From the NCBI GenBank assembly GCA_937902995.1, contig CALEKY010000108.1, forward strand, positions 1 to 64,000: 64,000 nucleotides of DNA, written 5' to 3'. Position 1 is the first letter of the stretch; every line of letters starts with the position of its first letter. A model generated the notes under the pieces. The model saw only the letters and a list, made by a program, of their open reading frames with translations, ran no database searches and was not told the origin of the DNA. This DNA comes from an uncultured Sinobacteraceae bacterium (GTDB lineage: Bacteria > Pseudomonadota > Gammaproteobacteria > Steroidobacterales > Steroidobacteraceae). Shown piece by piece: positions 28,669 to 38,806 of this stretch. The position numbers and the translations under genes were made by a program.

Positions 28669-29535
28669 ATGCTTACCGGATCCTGTCTTTGCGGCGCCGT
28701 CCGCTTCGAAGTCTCTGGCCCGTTCAAGTGGATGTCGCATTGCCACTGTTCGAGGTGTCGCAGGCATCACGGCACGTTGTACGGGACCACACTTGGTGCC
28801 GACCCAGGCAACTTCAGATGGCTGAGCGGTACGGAAGACATCGCGCACTACCGCTCGTCGCAGGCCGTTGTGCGTTCGTTCTGCAAGCATTGCGGTTCGA
28901 ACGTTCCTTCGATCGGTGCCGTTGCCGTCGTCATTCCCGCCGGCACGCTGCAGAACGATCCTGGCATCAAGCCGCAAGCGCACATCTTCGTGAAAGCGAA
29001 ATCGCCGATGTGCGATATCAACGACAACTTGCCGAAGTTCGACGAGTATCCGCCGGGGTTCGGTGTGCCCGTGGCGGACGCTCCGGAACGTGCGAGCATT
29101 GATCAGACGTTGACGGGCAGTTGTTTGTGCGGCGAAGTGGCGTACGCGCTCGACGAAACGCCGCAGAAGGTCGTGCATTGTCATTGCACGCGTTGTCAAC
29201 GCAGCCGCGGTACGGCGCATGCAACGAACGTGTTCGTGCGGCAGGAAAACTTGCGTTGGACGCGCGGCGCGGATCGCGTCGTGACTTACAAGTTGCCGGA
29301 GGCGCAGCTCTTCGCGACGGCATTCTGCGCGAGCTGCGGCAGTCTCTTACCTGCGCTGTTTGCAGGCATCAGGCGCTACAACATTCCGGTCGGCTCGCTC
29401 GATCGGCCGCTCGATGCAAAACCTCGCTTGCACATTTACGCGAGTTCCCGTGCGCCGTGGCACACGATCACCGATTCGTTGCCGCAGTTCGACGAAATGC
29501 CGCCACGCGAGCAGGTCAAGGAGCTGATGTTCTGA
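28669..29535 (+). CDS. GFA family protein with two tandem GFA (CENP-V) domains
   Basis: 288 residues made of two copies of the zinc-binding GFA fold (glutathione-dependent formaldehyde-activating family). Domain 1 (about 1-125) has GSCLCGAVRF, HCHCSRCRR and FCKHCGSNV; domain 2 (about 143-270) has GSCLCGEVAY, HCHCTRCQR and FCASCGSLL. Each set supplies the Cys residues for structural and catalytic zinc. Single-domain forms are usual, so this is an internal duplication. Whether it acts on S-hydroxymethylglutathione is doubtful in the family, but frmA-frmB lie 3 kb away. It is flanked by inverted compound repeats. Confidence 0.88.
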   Translation: MLTGSCLCGAVRFEVSGPFKWMSHCHCSRCRRHHGTLYGTTLGADPGNFRWLSGTEDIAHYRSSQAVVRSFCKHCGSNVPSIGAVAVVIPAGTLQNDPGIKPQAHIFVKAKSPMCDINDNLPKFDEYPPGFGVPVADAPERASIDQTLTGSCLCGEVAYALDETPQKVVHCHCTRCQRSRGTAHATNVFVRQENLRWTRGADRVVTYKLPEAQLFATAFCASCGSLLPALFAGIRRYNIPVGSLDRPLDAKPRLHIYASSRAPWHTITDSLPQFDEMPPREQVKELMF

Positions 29536-29538
29536 TTG

Positions 29539-29641
29539 AGAGGGAAAGGGGAAAAGATAGGAATAAGGGAAGGAGGGAAGGAGGGAAGGGCGCGGTGCGC
29601 CCTACCACTCACTACTCACACGAGTCAGTCACGACTCACGA
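29539..29641. repeat. Compound repeat downstream of GFA gene (inverted copy)
   Basis: 29539-29590 is a purine-rich array (gggaaag/agggaag), followed by a GC palindrome (agggcgcggtgcgccct, 29587-29603) and by actcaca/ctcacga heptamers at 29607-29641. Read on the minus strand it matches the order of modules at 28531-28609. Its end overlaps the stop codon of the redoxin gene (29636-29638). Confidence 0.72.
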
Positions 29642-30205
29642 GGGTTCCCGTCCCGGCTTCCATTTGATGTTGCAGCCGATGCTCGGCCGCTGATTCTCCG
29701 AAACGGGTTCGCCGGCGAGCACGGCGTCGGTTGCAGCACGTAGATCGGCGCCTGTGACGCGAATGTCGTTGCCCGGGCGGCTCGAGTCGAACTGACCGCG
29801 ATACACGAGACGCCGCGTACGGTCGAACAAGTAAAAGTCCGGCGTGCACGCTGCCTGGAACGCTCGCGCAACGTCTTGAGATTCGTCGAGCAGATACGGG
29901 AATGTGTACCCGGCACTGCGCGCTTCTTCGGCCATGCCTTCCGGGCCATCCTGGGGATACGCCTCGAGATCGTTGGAATTGATGCCAATGACGGCGACGC
30001 CTTTCTCCTGATACTCGCGCGCGAATCGGGCGAATTCCTGTCGGACGTGCTTCACGAACGGACAGTGCGGGCAAATGAAGGCAACGACAACCGCCGCAGC
30101 GTCCTTGATGTCGTCGGTCGAGAACCATTTGCCGTTGAAATCCCGCAGTCGGAAAGCCGGCAGCAAAGTGCCGAGCTCGAGCATGTTGGATTGCGTAGCA
30201 GCCAT
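29636..30205 (-). CDS. Thioredoxin-family (redoxin/AhpC-TSA) protein
   Basis: 189-residue thioredoxin-fold protein with no evident signal peptide. CPHC in VVAFICPHCPFVKH (about residue 45) is the redox-active dithiol, in place of the usual CGPC or the single peroxidatic Cys. GINSNDLEAYPQDGPEGM and the cis-Pro region (ACTPDFYLFD) are as in the family. The role is probably thiol/peroxide reduction; the partner is unknown. The C-terminal codons and stop lie in a heptamer array. Confidence 0.85.
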   Translation of the reverse strand: MAATQSNMLELGTLLPAFRLRDFNGKWFSTDDIKDAAAVVVAFICPHCPFVKHVRQEFARFAREYQEKGVAVIGINSNDLEAYPQDGPEGMAEEARSAGYTFPYLLDESQDVARAFQAACTPDFYLFDRTRRLVYRGQFDSSRPGNDIRVTGADLRAATDAVLAGEPVSENQRPSIGCNIKWKPGREPS

Positions 30206-30477
30206 CGGTGTACTCCACGAATCAGTTTGGTTTCAGGATAGCAAGCGCATTGACGAACCTGCATCCATGAAAACAGCATTCCCCTCGGGGCATTTCCGGA
30301 CGGCCATACCAACGAGGCGCTGACGTCCGAGCCGACTTCGTCTTGTGATCTGATGGGACAAGTCTCGCCGTACATCGCCCACACGCGGCTGTGGCATGCT
30401 AAGACCGCGACTCAAGTCGAATTCGAACTCGGTTGCACGGTGCGGGGTTTCCTGCCTCGCGTTTACAAGGGGGTGCG

Positions 30478-32037
30478 ATGCTCGAACGGTGGACACGCCG
30501 CGACTTGCTGATTCGCGGGTCGGCATTGCTCGGAACGGCCCTGCTGCCGGCGCGGTTGCTGCACGCAGCCGACACGGCGCGTTTCAAGACGGACCCCTTC
30601 ACGCTCGGTGTCGCTTCCGGTTATCCCTCGCCGACGTCGATCGTTCTATGGACGCGCCTTGCGCCCGAGCCGTTGCATCCGACCGGCGGCATGTCTACGA
30701 TCGAAGTCGTGCCGGTCACCTGCGAGATTGCGACCGACGAACGCATGCGCAACATCGTGCGCAAAGAGCAGGTGTATGCGACGCCCCGGTTTGCGCATTC
30801 GATTCATTACGAGCCGGCCGGATTGGAACCGGCGCGCGATTACTGGTATCGATTCACGGCCGGCCGATTTCGCAGCGTCGTCGGCCGCACACGCACTGCA
30901 CCCGCATCGAATGCAGCGCATCCGCGAATGAAAATCGCGGTGGCCTCATGCCAGCAGTACGAGCATGGGTATTTTCACGCCTACCGTCACATGCTCGACG
31001 ACGATTTGGATCTCGTCGTGCACGTCGGCGATTACATTTATGAAACGACCTGGGGCCGCCGGCTGATCCGTCATCACAACGCGCCGGAAACCGTCACGCT
31101 CGAAGACTATCGCATTCGTTACGCGCTCTATCGCAGCGACCGCGATTTGCAGGCCGCGCACGCGCAGTATCCGTGGATGGTCACGTGGGACGACCATGAG
31201 GTCGAAAACGATTACGCCGGCGAAGTCTCGCAGATGGACGATCCGCGCGAATGGTTCCTGGCTCGCCGTGCCGCCGCGTATGCCGCGTACTACGAGCACA
31301 TGCCGCTGCCGAATCGTGCGGTGCCGTACGGACCGCACGTGCGCCTCTTCAACCGGCGCGCTTTCGGCACGCTCGCGACGCTCTATATGATCGATTCGCG
31401 TCAATACCGCTCGCCGCTTGCGTGCACGCAGCCGTTTACGCGCCTTTCGGGGAACGTGAATTGCGAGGAGCTGAAAGATCCCAGCCGCACGAAGCTCGGC
31501 GAGGTGCAAGAGAGCTGGCTACGGCTGCGTTTCAAGCTCAGCGAAACGACATGGAATCTGCTCGCGCAGGGCACGCTGATGACGTACTTGAACGAGGGCA
31601 CGAAGGACGCCGAGCTGTTCCGCAACGATAGCTGGAATGGGTATCCGGCAGCACGCGAACGCATGATGGCCGCGCTCGCCGACTCGCGCGTCGCGAATCC
31701 GGTCGTGCTGAGCGGCGACATTCACGCGTTTTTGGTCGGAAATCTTCATCGCCGACCTGGCGATCCGGAGTCGCCCATCGTCGCAAGCGAGCTCGTCGCG
31801 ACGTCGATTTCTTCGGAAGGCAGCTCGCAGGCTGCCTGGAACAAGGCGCAAGCGTTGAATCCGAACGTGCTGTATGCGAACTCGGAAAAGCGCGGCTACT
31901 TGCGGTTGGACGTGCGCCGCGACCACGTGCGTGCCGATCTCGTCGGGCTCGACTCTCCGTACGATGCCAATTCGGGTGCCGCAGTCGTGCGCTCGTACGT
32001 CGTGGAGTCCGGGCGCCCCGGTCCGCAACGCGCATAG
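30478..32037 (+). CDS. phoD: PhoD-type alkaline phosphatase
   Basis: Tat-exported calcium/iron-dependent phosphodiesterase/monoesterase, about 519 residues. The twin-arginine signal RRDLLIRGSALLG is at the N-terminus, followed by a hydrophobic stretch. Metallophosphatase blocks: VASCQQYEHGYFHAY, DLVVHVGDYIYE, VTWDDHEVENDYAG and LSGDIHAFLVGNL. ATG 30478 has AAGGGGG at 30467-30473; the frame is open to TTG 30433. It scavenges phosphate in the periplasm. Confidence 0.93.
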   Translation: MLERWTRRDLLIRGSALLGTALLPARLLHAADTARFKTDPFTLGVASGYPSPTSIVLWTRLAPEPLHPTGGMSTIEVVPVTCEIATDERMRNIVRKEQVYATPRFAHSIHYEPAGLEPARDYWYRFTAGRFRSVVGRTRTAPASNAAHPRMKIAVASCQQYEHGYFHAYRHMLDDDLDLVVHVGDYIYETTWGRRLIRHHNAPETVTLEDYRIRYALYRSDRDLQAAHAQYPWMVTWDDHEVENDYAGEVSQMDDPREWFLARRAAAYAAYYEHMPLPNRAVPYGPHVRLFNRRAFGTLATLYMIDSRQYRSPLACTQPFTRLSGNVNCEELKDPSRTKLGEVQESWLRLRFKLSETTWNLLAQGTLMTYLNEGTKDAELFRNDSWNGYPAARERMMAALADSRVANPVVLSGDIHAFLVGNLHRRPGDPESPIVASELVATSISSEGSSQAAWNKAQALNPNVLYANSEKRGYLRLDVRRDHVRADLVGLDSPYDANSGAAVVRSYVVESGRPGPQRA

Positions 32038-32136
32038 GGAAAATGCTTTTCGTTGCATCGTGGCGCTCGCTGATGGTGTGCGGTGTGCGCACGGTGCAGA
32101 ATCCGAAGCTCGATTCGTTCTCCACGGTATAGGGCC

Positions 32137-33246
<1,110 letters not shown>

Positions 33247-33697
33247 GGCACTGGCTAGAAGTTGATAGTTGACAGTGGGTCATCGACAGCGAAGCGCGAT
33301 GCGCCCACCTCTCCCCCTTGCGGGAGGCCGCTCTTACACATCCTGCGTCCCGCGGTATTCGTGCGGTCCTTACACGTCAAGGACGTCCGCGAAGGCGTGC
33401 GGGTGGCGCGAAGCGCGCACGTCGCCTCTCCTCCGGGAGAGGCTGGCAGGGCAAAGCGTGCCGGTGAGGGAGTTCGCGAGCAAGCTGCCTTGCCGTCGTG
33501 CGTCTTGTCTCCCAGAGCCCAGTGCCTAGTGCGTTGGCGCGGAACTTCAGTCCTTTGACCAACGTCTTGGGCCCGTAACGTTCACGATCAGTTGCCATGA
33601 TTCGGGTTTCTGAGCGCTCGCTCAGGTCGCATCCTTAAATTCTCTTGCTAGCGCCCAGAGCCCAGTGCCCAGAGCCCTATAAGCGAAGGTACCCAAC
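33247..33697. other. Repeat-rich frmA-frmB intergenic region
   Basis: No gene seen. It contains short heptamer arrays at 33260-33280 (agttgat), 33511-33531 (cccagag) and 33650-33677 (agagccc, agtgccc), plus two hairpins of a dispersed type: ctcccccttgcgggag (33309-33324) and cctctcctccgggagagg (33424-33441), the latter followed by ctggcagggcaaagcg and gtgaggg. Such ctctcc/ggagag elements are common intergenic repeats in several gammaproteobacteria. Confidence 0.55.
33650..33677 (+). repeat. 7-bp tandem array upstream of frmB
   Basis: Four clean heptamers (agcgccc, agagccc, agtgccc, agagccc) lie 20 bp before the frmB start. A second array of the same class and same orientation is at 33511-33531. 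Confidence 0.75.
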
Positions 33698-34537
33698 ATG
33701 TCCCTCACCACCATCTCATCCCACCGCTGCTTCGACGGCGTGCAGACGTTCTATGCGCACGAGTCGCGAGAGTGCCGCACGGAGATGCGGTTCTCCGTGT
33801 TTGCACCGCCGCAGGCGAGCGAGCGCAAGGTGCCGGTGCTCTATTACCTGGCGGGGCTCACGTGCACGGAAGAGACCTTCATGATCAAGGCGGGCGCACA
33901 GCGTGTCGCTGCTCAGCTCGGCATCATGCTCGTTGCACCGGATACGAGTCCAAGAAAGGCACGCATTCCAGGCGACGACGCGAATTGGGACTTCGGCTTG
34001 GGTGCGGGCTTTTACGTCGATGCAACGCAAGACCCGTGGTCACAGCATTATCGAATGTACAGCTACGTGACCAAGGAATTGCCCGAGCTCGTGGCATCTC
34101 TTGGCAACGCGCTCGCCGATCGACAAGGCATTTTCGGACATTCGATGGGCGGTCACGGCGCGCTCGTGTGCGCGTTCAGGAATCGCGACCGCTATCGCTC
34201 GGTGTCCGCGTTCGCACCGATTGCCGCGCCGTCGCAATGTCCGTGGGGAGAGAAAGCATTCACCGGATATCTCGGTCCGGATCGCGCGGCGTGGCGCGAA
34301 TACGATGCGACCGAGCTGATCTCGCGCGAACGGTATCCCGAGCCCATCCTCGTCGATCAAGGCACGGCCGACAAATTCCTGGCCGAGCAGCTTCACCCGG
34401 AGAAATTCGCGGACGCCTGCAAGAAATCGGGTACACGGCTCGAGCTGCGTTACCACGACGGCTACGACCACGGCTATTACTTCATCTCGACGTTCATGGA
34501 GGACCACTTGCGGTTCCACAGCCAGTACCTCAAGTAA
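33698..34537 (+). CDS. frmB: S-formylglutathione hydrolase
   Basis: Esterase that releases formate and glutathione in the second step of formaldehyde detoxification. 279 residues. Alpha/beta hydrolase with nucleophile elbow GHSMGGHGAL, SQCPWGEKAFTGYLG family block, and a C-terminal catalytic His in the HDGYDHGYYF segment. Pairs functionally with frmA upstream. Confidence 0.95.
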   Translation: MSLTTISSHRCFDGVQTFYAHESRECRTEMRFSVFAPPQASERKVPVLYYLAGLTCTEETFMIKAGAQRVAAQLGIMLVAPDTSPRKARIPGDDANWDFGLGAGFYVDATQDPWSQHYRMYSYVTKELPELVASLGNALADRQGIFGHSMGGHGALVCAFRNRDRYRSVSAFAPIAAPSQCPWGEKAFTGYLGPDRAAWREYDATELISRERYPEPILVDQGTADKFLAEQLHPEKFADACKKSGTRLELRYHDGYDHGYYFISTFMEDHLRFHSQYLK

Positions 34538-34614
34538 CAGGCGGCGCCGCAACTTCGCGGAACTGAGACGAACGGTTCCCGGCCGGACCGTGCTGTGCCT
34601 ATGCCATCGAGGAT

Positions 34615-34734
34615 CGGCATCGGAATCATCTCGGGAACTCTGACGTCGTAACGAATAGCACGGGCGCGATCGTCAGCAGTACGCCGTTCGACCCGTTCGG
34701 AGGGCGCCGCAGTCCGAACTGGCCGAGGATGTAG
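34615..34734 (+). pseudogene. Rhs/YD-repeat core fragment
   Basis: One frame reads HLGNSDVVTNSTGAIV, then STPFDPFGGRRSPNW, then stops at TAG 34732. This matches the conserved Rhs core, which has a D-H-L-G-S, T-x-x-x-G, (Y/F)DPFG-(K/R)RR, W pattern. Only about 40 codons remain and the next conserved GFTGHE block is missing, so this is a scrap of an Rhs toxin-delivery gene. Confidence 0.6.
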
Positions 34735-35464
34735 GTGCCTCCTTGGGCTCATCTTTATGCTGCTGGGCTTTGTTCTCTTGGTAGCCGCGATCTGCTCGTT
34801 TCGGCTTCGATGGTCAGGATTGCCAGCCTTCGGAAAGTTAATTGGTGTCGTCGGGTTGTTCGCAACGACCTTCGTGGGCGGTCATATCTATTGCGACTTT
34901 TTCGCGCGGCATGACGGTGGCTATCAGGGCGGGAGTGTTGCCAGCGCATCGTGAAGTTGCGCTTCGCTGTATGCGCGCCGCTTCGCTCCTCGCGCAACTC
35001 GCTTCGGCCCTGCCGCTCACGCGCGCAACGCAAGCAGCGTGATGCTTCGGAATCCTCGACGGGGCCGCGGGCGACGGCAGTGGGGCCTTGATGTCTTGGC
35101 GGCTTCGGTGAGTGCGGTGGAATGAGTCGGTCAGGGGTATCGGGGTTGGACACCCATCCGTTGCGGGTGCAATCCGTCTGATCTGGCCTAGCGCGCTCTC
35201 AGCTCATGGCGCGACCGAACACATTGCCGCGCACATGCATCGCGAGCCTCCAAGGACAATGGAGTCTTCGGCCGGAGGACGTTTGAGCTCCTTCCTCAGT
35301 TTCGGCTCGGCGAAGCCGACTTTCTCGCCGAGCAGCTAGCCTAACGCTAGGTTCCTTAGGCCTATTCTTACTCCCGTCACGCGCGCCGGATTCGTGGTTT
35401 GGCGCCTTGTGCGCCGAATGGGCGGTCGCTACGCTGAAACGATTCGTAGTCCCAACCAATTCGG
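34735..35464. other. Intergenic remnant region after Rhs scrap
   Basis: About 730 bp with no secure gene apart from a possible small membrane ORF at 34757-34954. A perfect 9-bp inverted repeat (gctcggcga / tcgccgagc, 35305-35333) has no T-tract. The remainder shows nothing I recognise; it is likely decayed DNA linked to the Rhs fragment. Confidence 0.45.
34757..34954 (+). CDS. Possible small membrane protein
   Basis: 65-codon frame with two hydrophobic segments (about 2-17 and 28-42). No convincing ribosome binding site precedes the ATG. It lies 23 bp after the Rhs fragment, where an Rhs system would carry its immunity gene, but nothing in the sequence proves that role. It may be chance or a relic. 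Confidence 0.25.
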   Translation: MLLGFVLLVAAICSFRLRWSGLPAFGKLIGVVGLFATTFVGGHIYCDFFARHDGGYQGGSVASAS

Positions 35465-36670
35465 ATGACTTCATCGCTTTCTCATCGCGTGCCGGGCTGG
35501 CTCGTGCTCATCGGCGCGATGTCGGCGCTCGGGCCGTTCACGATCGACATGTACTTGCCGGGTTTTCCGGCGATCGAACGTGAATTCGGCGAAACCGGCG
35601 TCGAGCGCACGATGGCGAGCTACTTGCTCGGCCTGGCGTTCGGTCAGCTCGTTTACGGCCCGGTGAGCGATCGTTTCGGGCGCAAGCCGCCGTTGTATCT
35701 CGGGCTCGTGCTCTACGTGGCCGGTGCGATCGGTTGTGCGTTCGCGACGAACATGGCGATGCTGACGATCATGCGCATCCTGCAGGCGGTCGGCGCATGC
35801 GCGCCGCTGGTCATCGGCCGGGCCATCGTCCGCGATCGTTGCGAACCGCACGAAGCCGCGAAGGCGTACGCGACCTTGATGCTCATCGTGTCGTTGGGTC
35901 CGATCATTGCGCCGCTGCTCGGAGGCTTCGTGATCACGGCGCTCGGTTGGCGCGCGGTGTTCGTGTTCTTGGCGATCGCCGGTCTCGTCATCATCGCGGC
36001 CATGCACACGATGCTCGTCGAGTCGCGCGATCCCGCGCACGTGCGGCCGTTACGATTCGGTTCGGCGATGCGCAGCTACGGACGCTTGCTGCTCGATCGG
36101 GTGTTCGTGGGCTATTGCTGTGTCGGCGGATTCGCGATGGCGGGGCTGTTCTGCTACGTCGCCGGCTCGCCGAATGTGATGGCGCAGGAGTACGGTCTGA
36201 CGCCGCAGCAATTCGGTTGGATGATCGGCCTGAACGGCATCGCCTTCATGAGCGCCAGCCGGCTCAACATCATCGCGCTGAGAAAATCGACGCCGGCTGC
36301 GGTGCTCGCACGATATGTGTGGTGGCCGGCCGTGTTCTCGGCGCTCATGGTGATCGGCAGTCACGTGATGCACTTGCCATTGTGGGTGGTGTTGATCCTG
36401 CAGTTCGGTTTCTTCTTGATGGTGGGGCGCGCAAATCCGAACGTGGCCGCGCTGGCGCTGGTGCCGTTCGCTCATGAGGCCGGCACCGCCTCAGCACTCA
36501 TGGGCGCGATTCAATCGGCGCTCGGCATGCTGATCGGTCTGGCTGTGGCCGCGTTCGTGCACGACACGTTGTTCGAGCTCGCCTTGCTGATGTTGTTCTG
36601 CGCGATCGCGACGGGCGTCGCGTACTTGTTCACGCGCAAGGCGAGCACGGCGCGCGACGCGGCTGCGTGA
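35465..36670 (+). CDS. Bcr/CflA family MFS multidrug efflux transporter
   Basis: 401-residue inner-membrane proton antiporter with about 12 predicted helices. The MFS loop 2-3 motif GPVSDRFGRKPP and the FTIDMYLPGFPAIEREFG start are typical of Bcr/CflA drug:H+ antiporters (bicyclomycin, chloramphenicol, others). The substrate cannot be assigned. Convergent with the OsmC gene. Confidence 0.92.
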   Translation: MTSSLSHRVPGWLVLIGAMSALGPFTIDMYLPGFPAIEREFGETGVERTMASYLLGLAFGQLVYGPVSDRFGRKPPLYLGLVLYVAGAIGCAFATNMAMLTIMRILQAVGACAPLVIGRAIVRDRCEPHEAAKAYATLMLIVSLGPIIAPLLGGFVITALGWRAVFVFLAIAGLVIIAAMHTMLVESRDPAHVRPLRFGSAMRSYGRLLLDRVFVGYCCVGGFAMAGLFCYVAGSPNVMAQEYGLTPQQFGWMIGLNGIAFMSASRLNIIALRKSTPAAVLARYVWWPAVFSALMVIGSHVMHLPLWVVLILQFGFFLMVGRANPNVAALALVPFAHEAGTASALMGAIQSALGMLIGLAVAAFVHDTLFELALLMLFCAIATGVAYLFTRKASTARDAAA

Positions 36671-36703
36671 GCGCCGCGCATCCGGCTCGCACGCGCGAAG
36701 CCG

Positions 36704-37135
36704 TCAAGTCCAGCCTTCGAGCCGCGCCTCGAGCGTGATTTCCGCTTTCAACAAGCGCGAAATCGGACAACCGTTCTTTGCCGCTTCGGCCGCCGCTTTG
36801 AAAGCGGCCGGATCCCAATCCGGCACTTTGCCTTTCGCCTTGAGATGGACCGCCGTGACGGTGAACCCGGCATCGGTCTTGAGCAGCGTGACCTCGGCCG
36901 AGGTTTCGATACGCTCGGGCGTCTTGCCGGCCTTGCCGATCTCGGCGGAGAGCGCCATTGCGAAACATCCGGCATGTGCCGCCGCGATCAGCTCTTCCGG
37001 ATTCGTTCCTTTGCCATCTTCGAAACGCGTCGCGAACGAATACTGCGTGTCGGCGAGCACACCGCTTTCCGTCGAGACCTTCCCGTGACCGTCCTTGAGG
37101 CCACCGGTCCAAACTGCAGAAGCTGAGCGTTTCAT
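36704..37135 (-). CDS. OsmC family peroxiredoxin
   Basis: 143-residue OsmC/Ohr-fold thiol peroxidase. The peroxidatic Cys is in AAHAGCFAMALS and the resolving Cys in KNGCPISRLL, both conserved, so it should reduce organic or lipid hydroperoxides. It is closer to the OsmC subgroup than to Ohr. The next OsmC-fold gene is transcribed in the same direction just upstream. Confidence 0.92.
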   Translation of the reverse strand: MKRSASAVWTGGLKDGHGKVSTESGVLADTQYSFATRFEDGKGTNPEELIAAAHAGCFAMALSAEIGKAGKTPERIETSAEVTLLKTDAGFTVTAVHLKAKGKVPDWDPAAFKAAAEAAKNGCPISRLLKAEITLEARLEGWT

Positions 37136-37164
37136 ACGATCCCCCTGGAGCTAAAGCTCCTCGA

Positions 37165-37590
37165 TCAAGCCGTGTCGGCAGGACGAATTTCGATCGAATG
37201 CGTGATCTGCGCCGTCTTGCTCATGATCGCCGACGCAGAACAGTACTTGTCGGCGGAGAGCTGTACGGCGCGCTCGACTTTTTTCGGATCGAGATTGTGG
37301 CCCGTGACGATGTAGCGCATCTCGATCTTGGTGAAGACCTTGGGTTCGGTCTCGGCGCGTTCGGCGTCGATCTCGACGACGCAATCTGTCACGCGCTCGC
37401 GGCCGCGTTTCAGGATCATGACCACGTCGAAGGCGGAGCAACCGCCGAGCCCGAGCAGCAACATTTCCATCGGCCGGAATCCCAGGTTGCGCCCGCCGGC
37501 ATCCGGCGCGCCGTCCATCACAACCGAATGTCCGGATCCGGACTCACCGAGGAAGGCGACGTTTTCTATCCACTTGATGCGTGCTTTCAT
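37165..37590 (-). CDS. OsmC family protein (YhfA-like)
   Basis: 141 residues of the OsmC superfamily, YhfA-type, with MKARIKWIENVAF at the N-terminus. Cys in GLGGCSAFDVVMIL and a second Cys in DKYCSASAIM correspond to the two reactive thiols. ATG 37590 gives the normal N-terminus; the open frame to 37710 runs into the neighbouring gene. It forms a possible oxidative-stress unit with the OsmC gene 30 bp downstream. Confidence 0.9.
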   Translation of the reverse strand: MKARIKWIENVAFLGESGSGHSVVMDGAPDAGGRNLGFRPMEMLLLGLGGCSAFDVVMILKRGRERVTDCVVEIDAERAETEPKVFTKIEMRYIVTGHNLDPKKVERAVQLSADKYCSASAIMSKTAQITHSIEIRPADTA

Positions 37591-37681
37591 GCGAAACGGC
37601 TGTTGGCTGAGTTGAGGACGCCATACAACGCAATTGCCGCAAGATAAGCAAGCGGTGGCGGCTGCGGCGGCAAGAAGGCGC

Positions 37682-38791
37682 TCATCGGTAGGCGTGCGCC
37701 AGCTCGGCAACGTGCTCGGCGATCGCCAGCGACGAGGTCAGGCCCGGCGATTCGATGCCGAATAAATGGATGACGCTCGAAACGCCGTGCACGTTCGGGC
37801 CGTCGATGCGGAAATCCGCCGGCGGCTCGCCGGGGCCGGACAGCTTCGGGCGAATACCGACATAGGCCGGCACGAGCTGACCGTCGGCAAGCGCGGGCCA
37901 GAACCGACGTACGGCTGAATAAAAGCGCTGGGCGCGCTCGATGCTGACGCCGTAATCGAACCGCTCGATCCATTCGACATCCGGCCCGAACCGCGCGCGG
38001 CCGCTCAAGTCGAGCGTCAGATGCACGCCGAGGCCGCCGGGCTCCGGAATCGGATAGATCAAGTGCCGAAACGGCGGATTGCCGGTCAACGAGAAGTAAT
38101 GACCCCGCGCAAATCGGATGCGTGGGATGGACTCTTTCGGGAATCCCTCGATGGTCGAAGCGACATCCGCCGCATTGAGGCCCGCGCAGTTTACGAGCAA
38201 TCGTGCACGGATCGTCGGCCGCTCATCGTCGTTGATTGCAAGCAGAATGGAATTCGACTCCGGCCATGCGGCGGCAAGCCGGCTGCGATAAACGATGTTC
38301 GCGCCGTGGCGTTCGGCATCGCCGATCAACGCCAGCATGTAAGCGTGCGAGTCGAGGATGCCTGTGTGCGGCGAGAACAGGGCGGCCGTACAGACGATCT
38401 CCGGTTCCTGTTCGCGTACCTGACCGGCTTCGAGCCAATCGAGCGTGACACCATTGTCGGCAGCGGCTGCGCGAATGGCCTCGAGCTCGTCGAGCTGATC
38501 GTCCGACGTCGCAACGATCAGCTTGCCGCAGCGGCGATGCGGTACCTGAAAGCGCTCGCAAAACGCATACAGCAGCTCGCGGCCGCGCACGCAGAACTGC
38601 GCTTTCAGCGATTCTTTCGGATAGTAGATGCCGGCGTGAATGACCTCGCTATGCCGCGAGCTGATTCCCGTGCCGAACGTCTCGGACGCTTCGATGACGA
38701 GCACGTCGCGTCCGCGCATCGCCAGGGCTCGCGCAACCGCGAGCCCGACGACGCCTGCGCCGACGACGACGGTGTCGACGTGCTCGATCAT
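37682..38791 (-). CDS. FAD-dependent oxidoreductase, L-2-hydroxyglutarate dehydrogenase-like
   Basis: 369 residues, DAO superfamily. FAD-binding GAGVVGLAVARAL at the N-terminus and the SSRHSEVIHAGIYY block, typical of L-2-hydroxyglutarate oxidase/dehydrogenase (LhgD/LhgO), support oxidation of L-2-hydroxyglutarate to 2-oxoglutarate. It lies 15 bp after the succinate-semialdehyde dehydrogenase gene, a pairing that recalls the E. coli glaH-lhgD-gabD lysine/glutarate route. Other 2-hydroxyacid substrates are possible. Confidence 0.8.
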   Translation of the reverse strand: MIEHVDTVVVGAGVVGLAVARALAMRGRDVLVIEASETFGTGISSRHSEVIHAGIYYPKESLKAQFCVRGRELLYAFCERFQVPHRRCGKLIVATSDDQLDELEAIRAAAADNGVTLDWLEAGQVREQEPEIVCTAALFSPHTGILDSHAYMLALIGDAERHGANIVYRSRLAAAWPESNSILLAINDDERPTIRARLLVNCAGLNAADVASTIEGFPKESIPRIRFARGHYFSLTGNPPFRHLIYPIPEPGGLGVHLTLDLSGRARFGPDVEWIERFDYGVSIERAQRFYSAVRRFWPALADGQLVPAYVGIRPKLSGPGEPPADFRIDGPNVHGVSSVIHLFGIESPGLTSSLAIAEHVAELAHAYR

Positions 38792-38806
38792 CGCGCAAGC
38801 CGCACG

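Noticed and set aside
35305..35333. Perfect 9-bp hairpin as terminator
   Set aside because: No T-tract and no gene ending nearby; left as unexplained.
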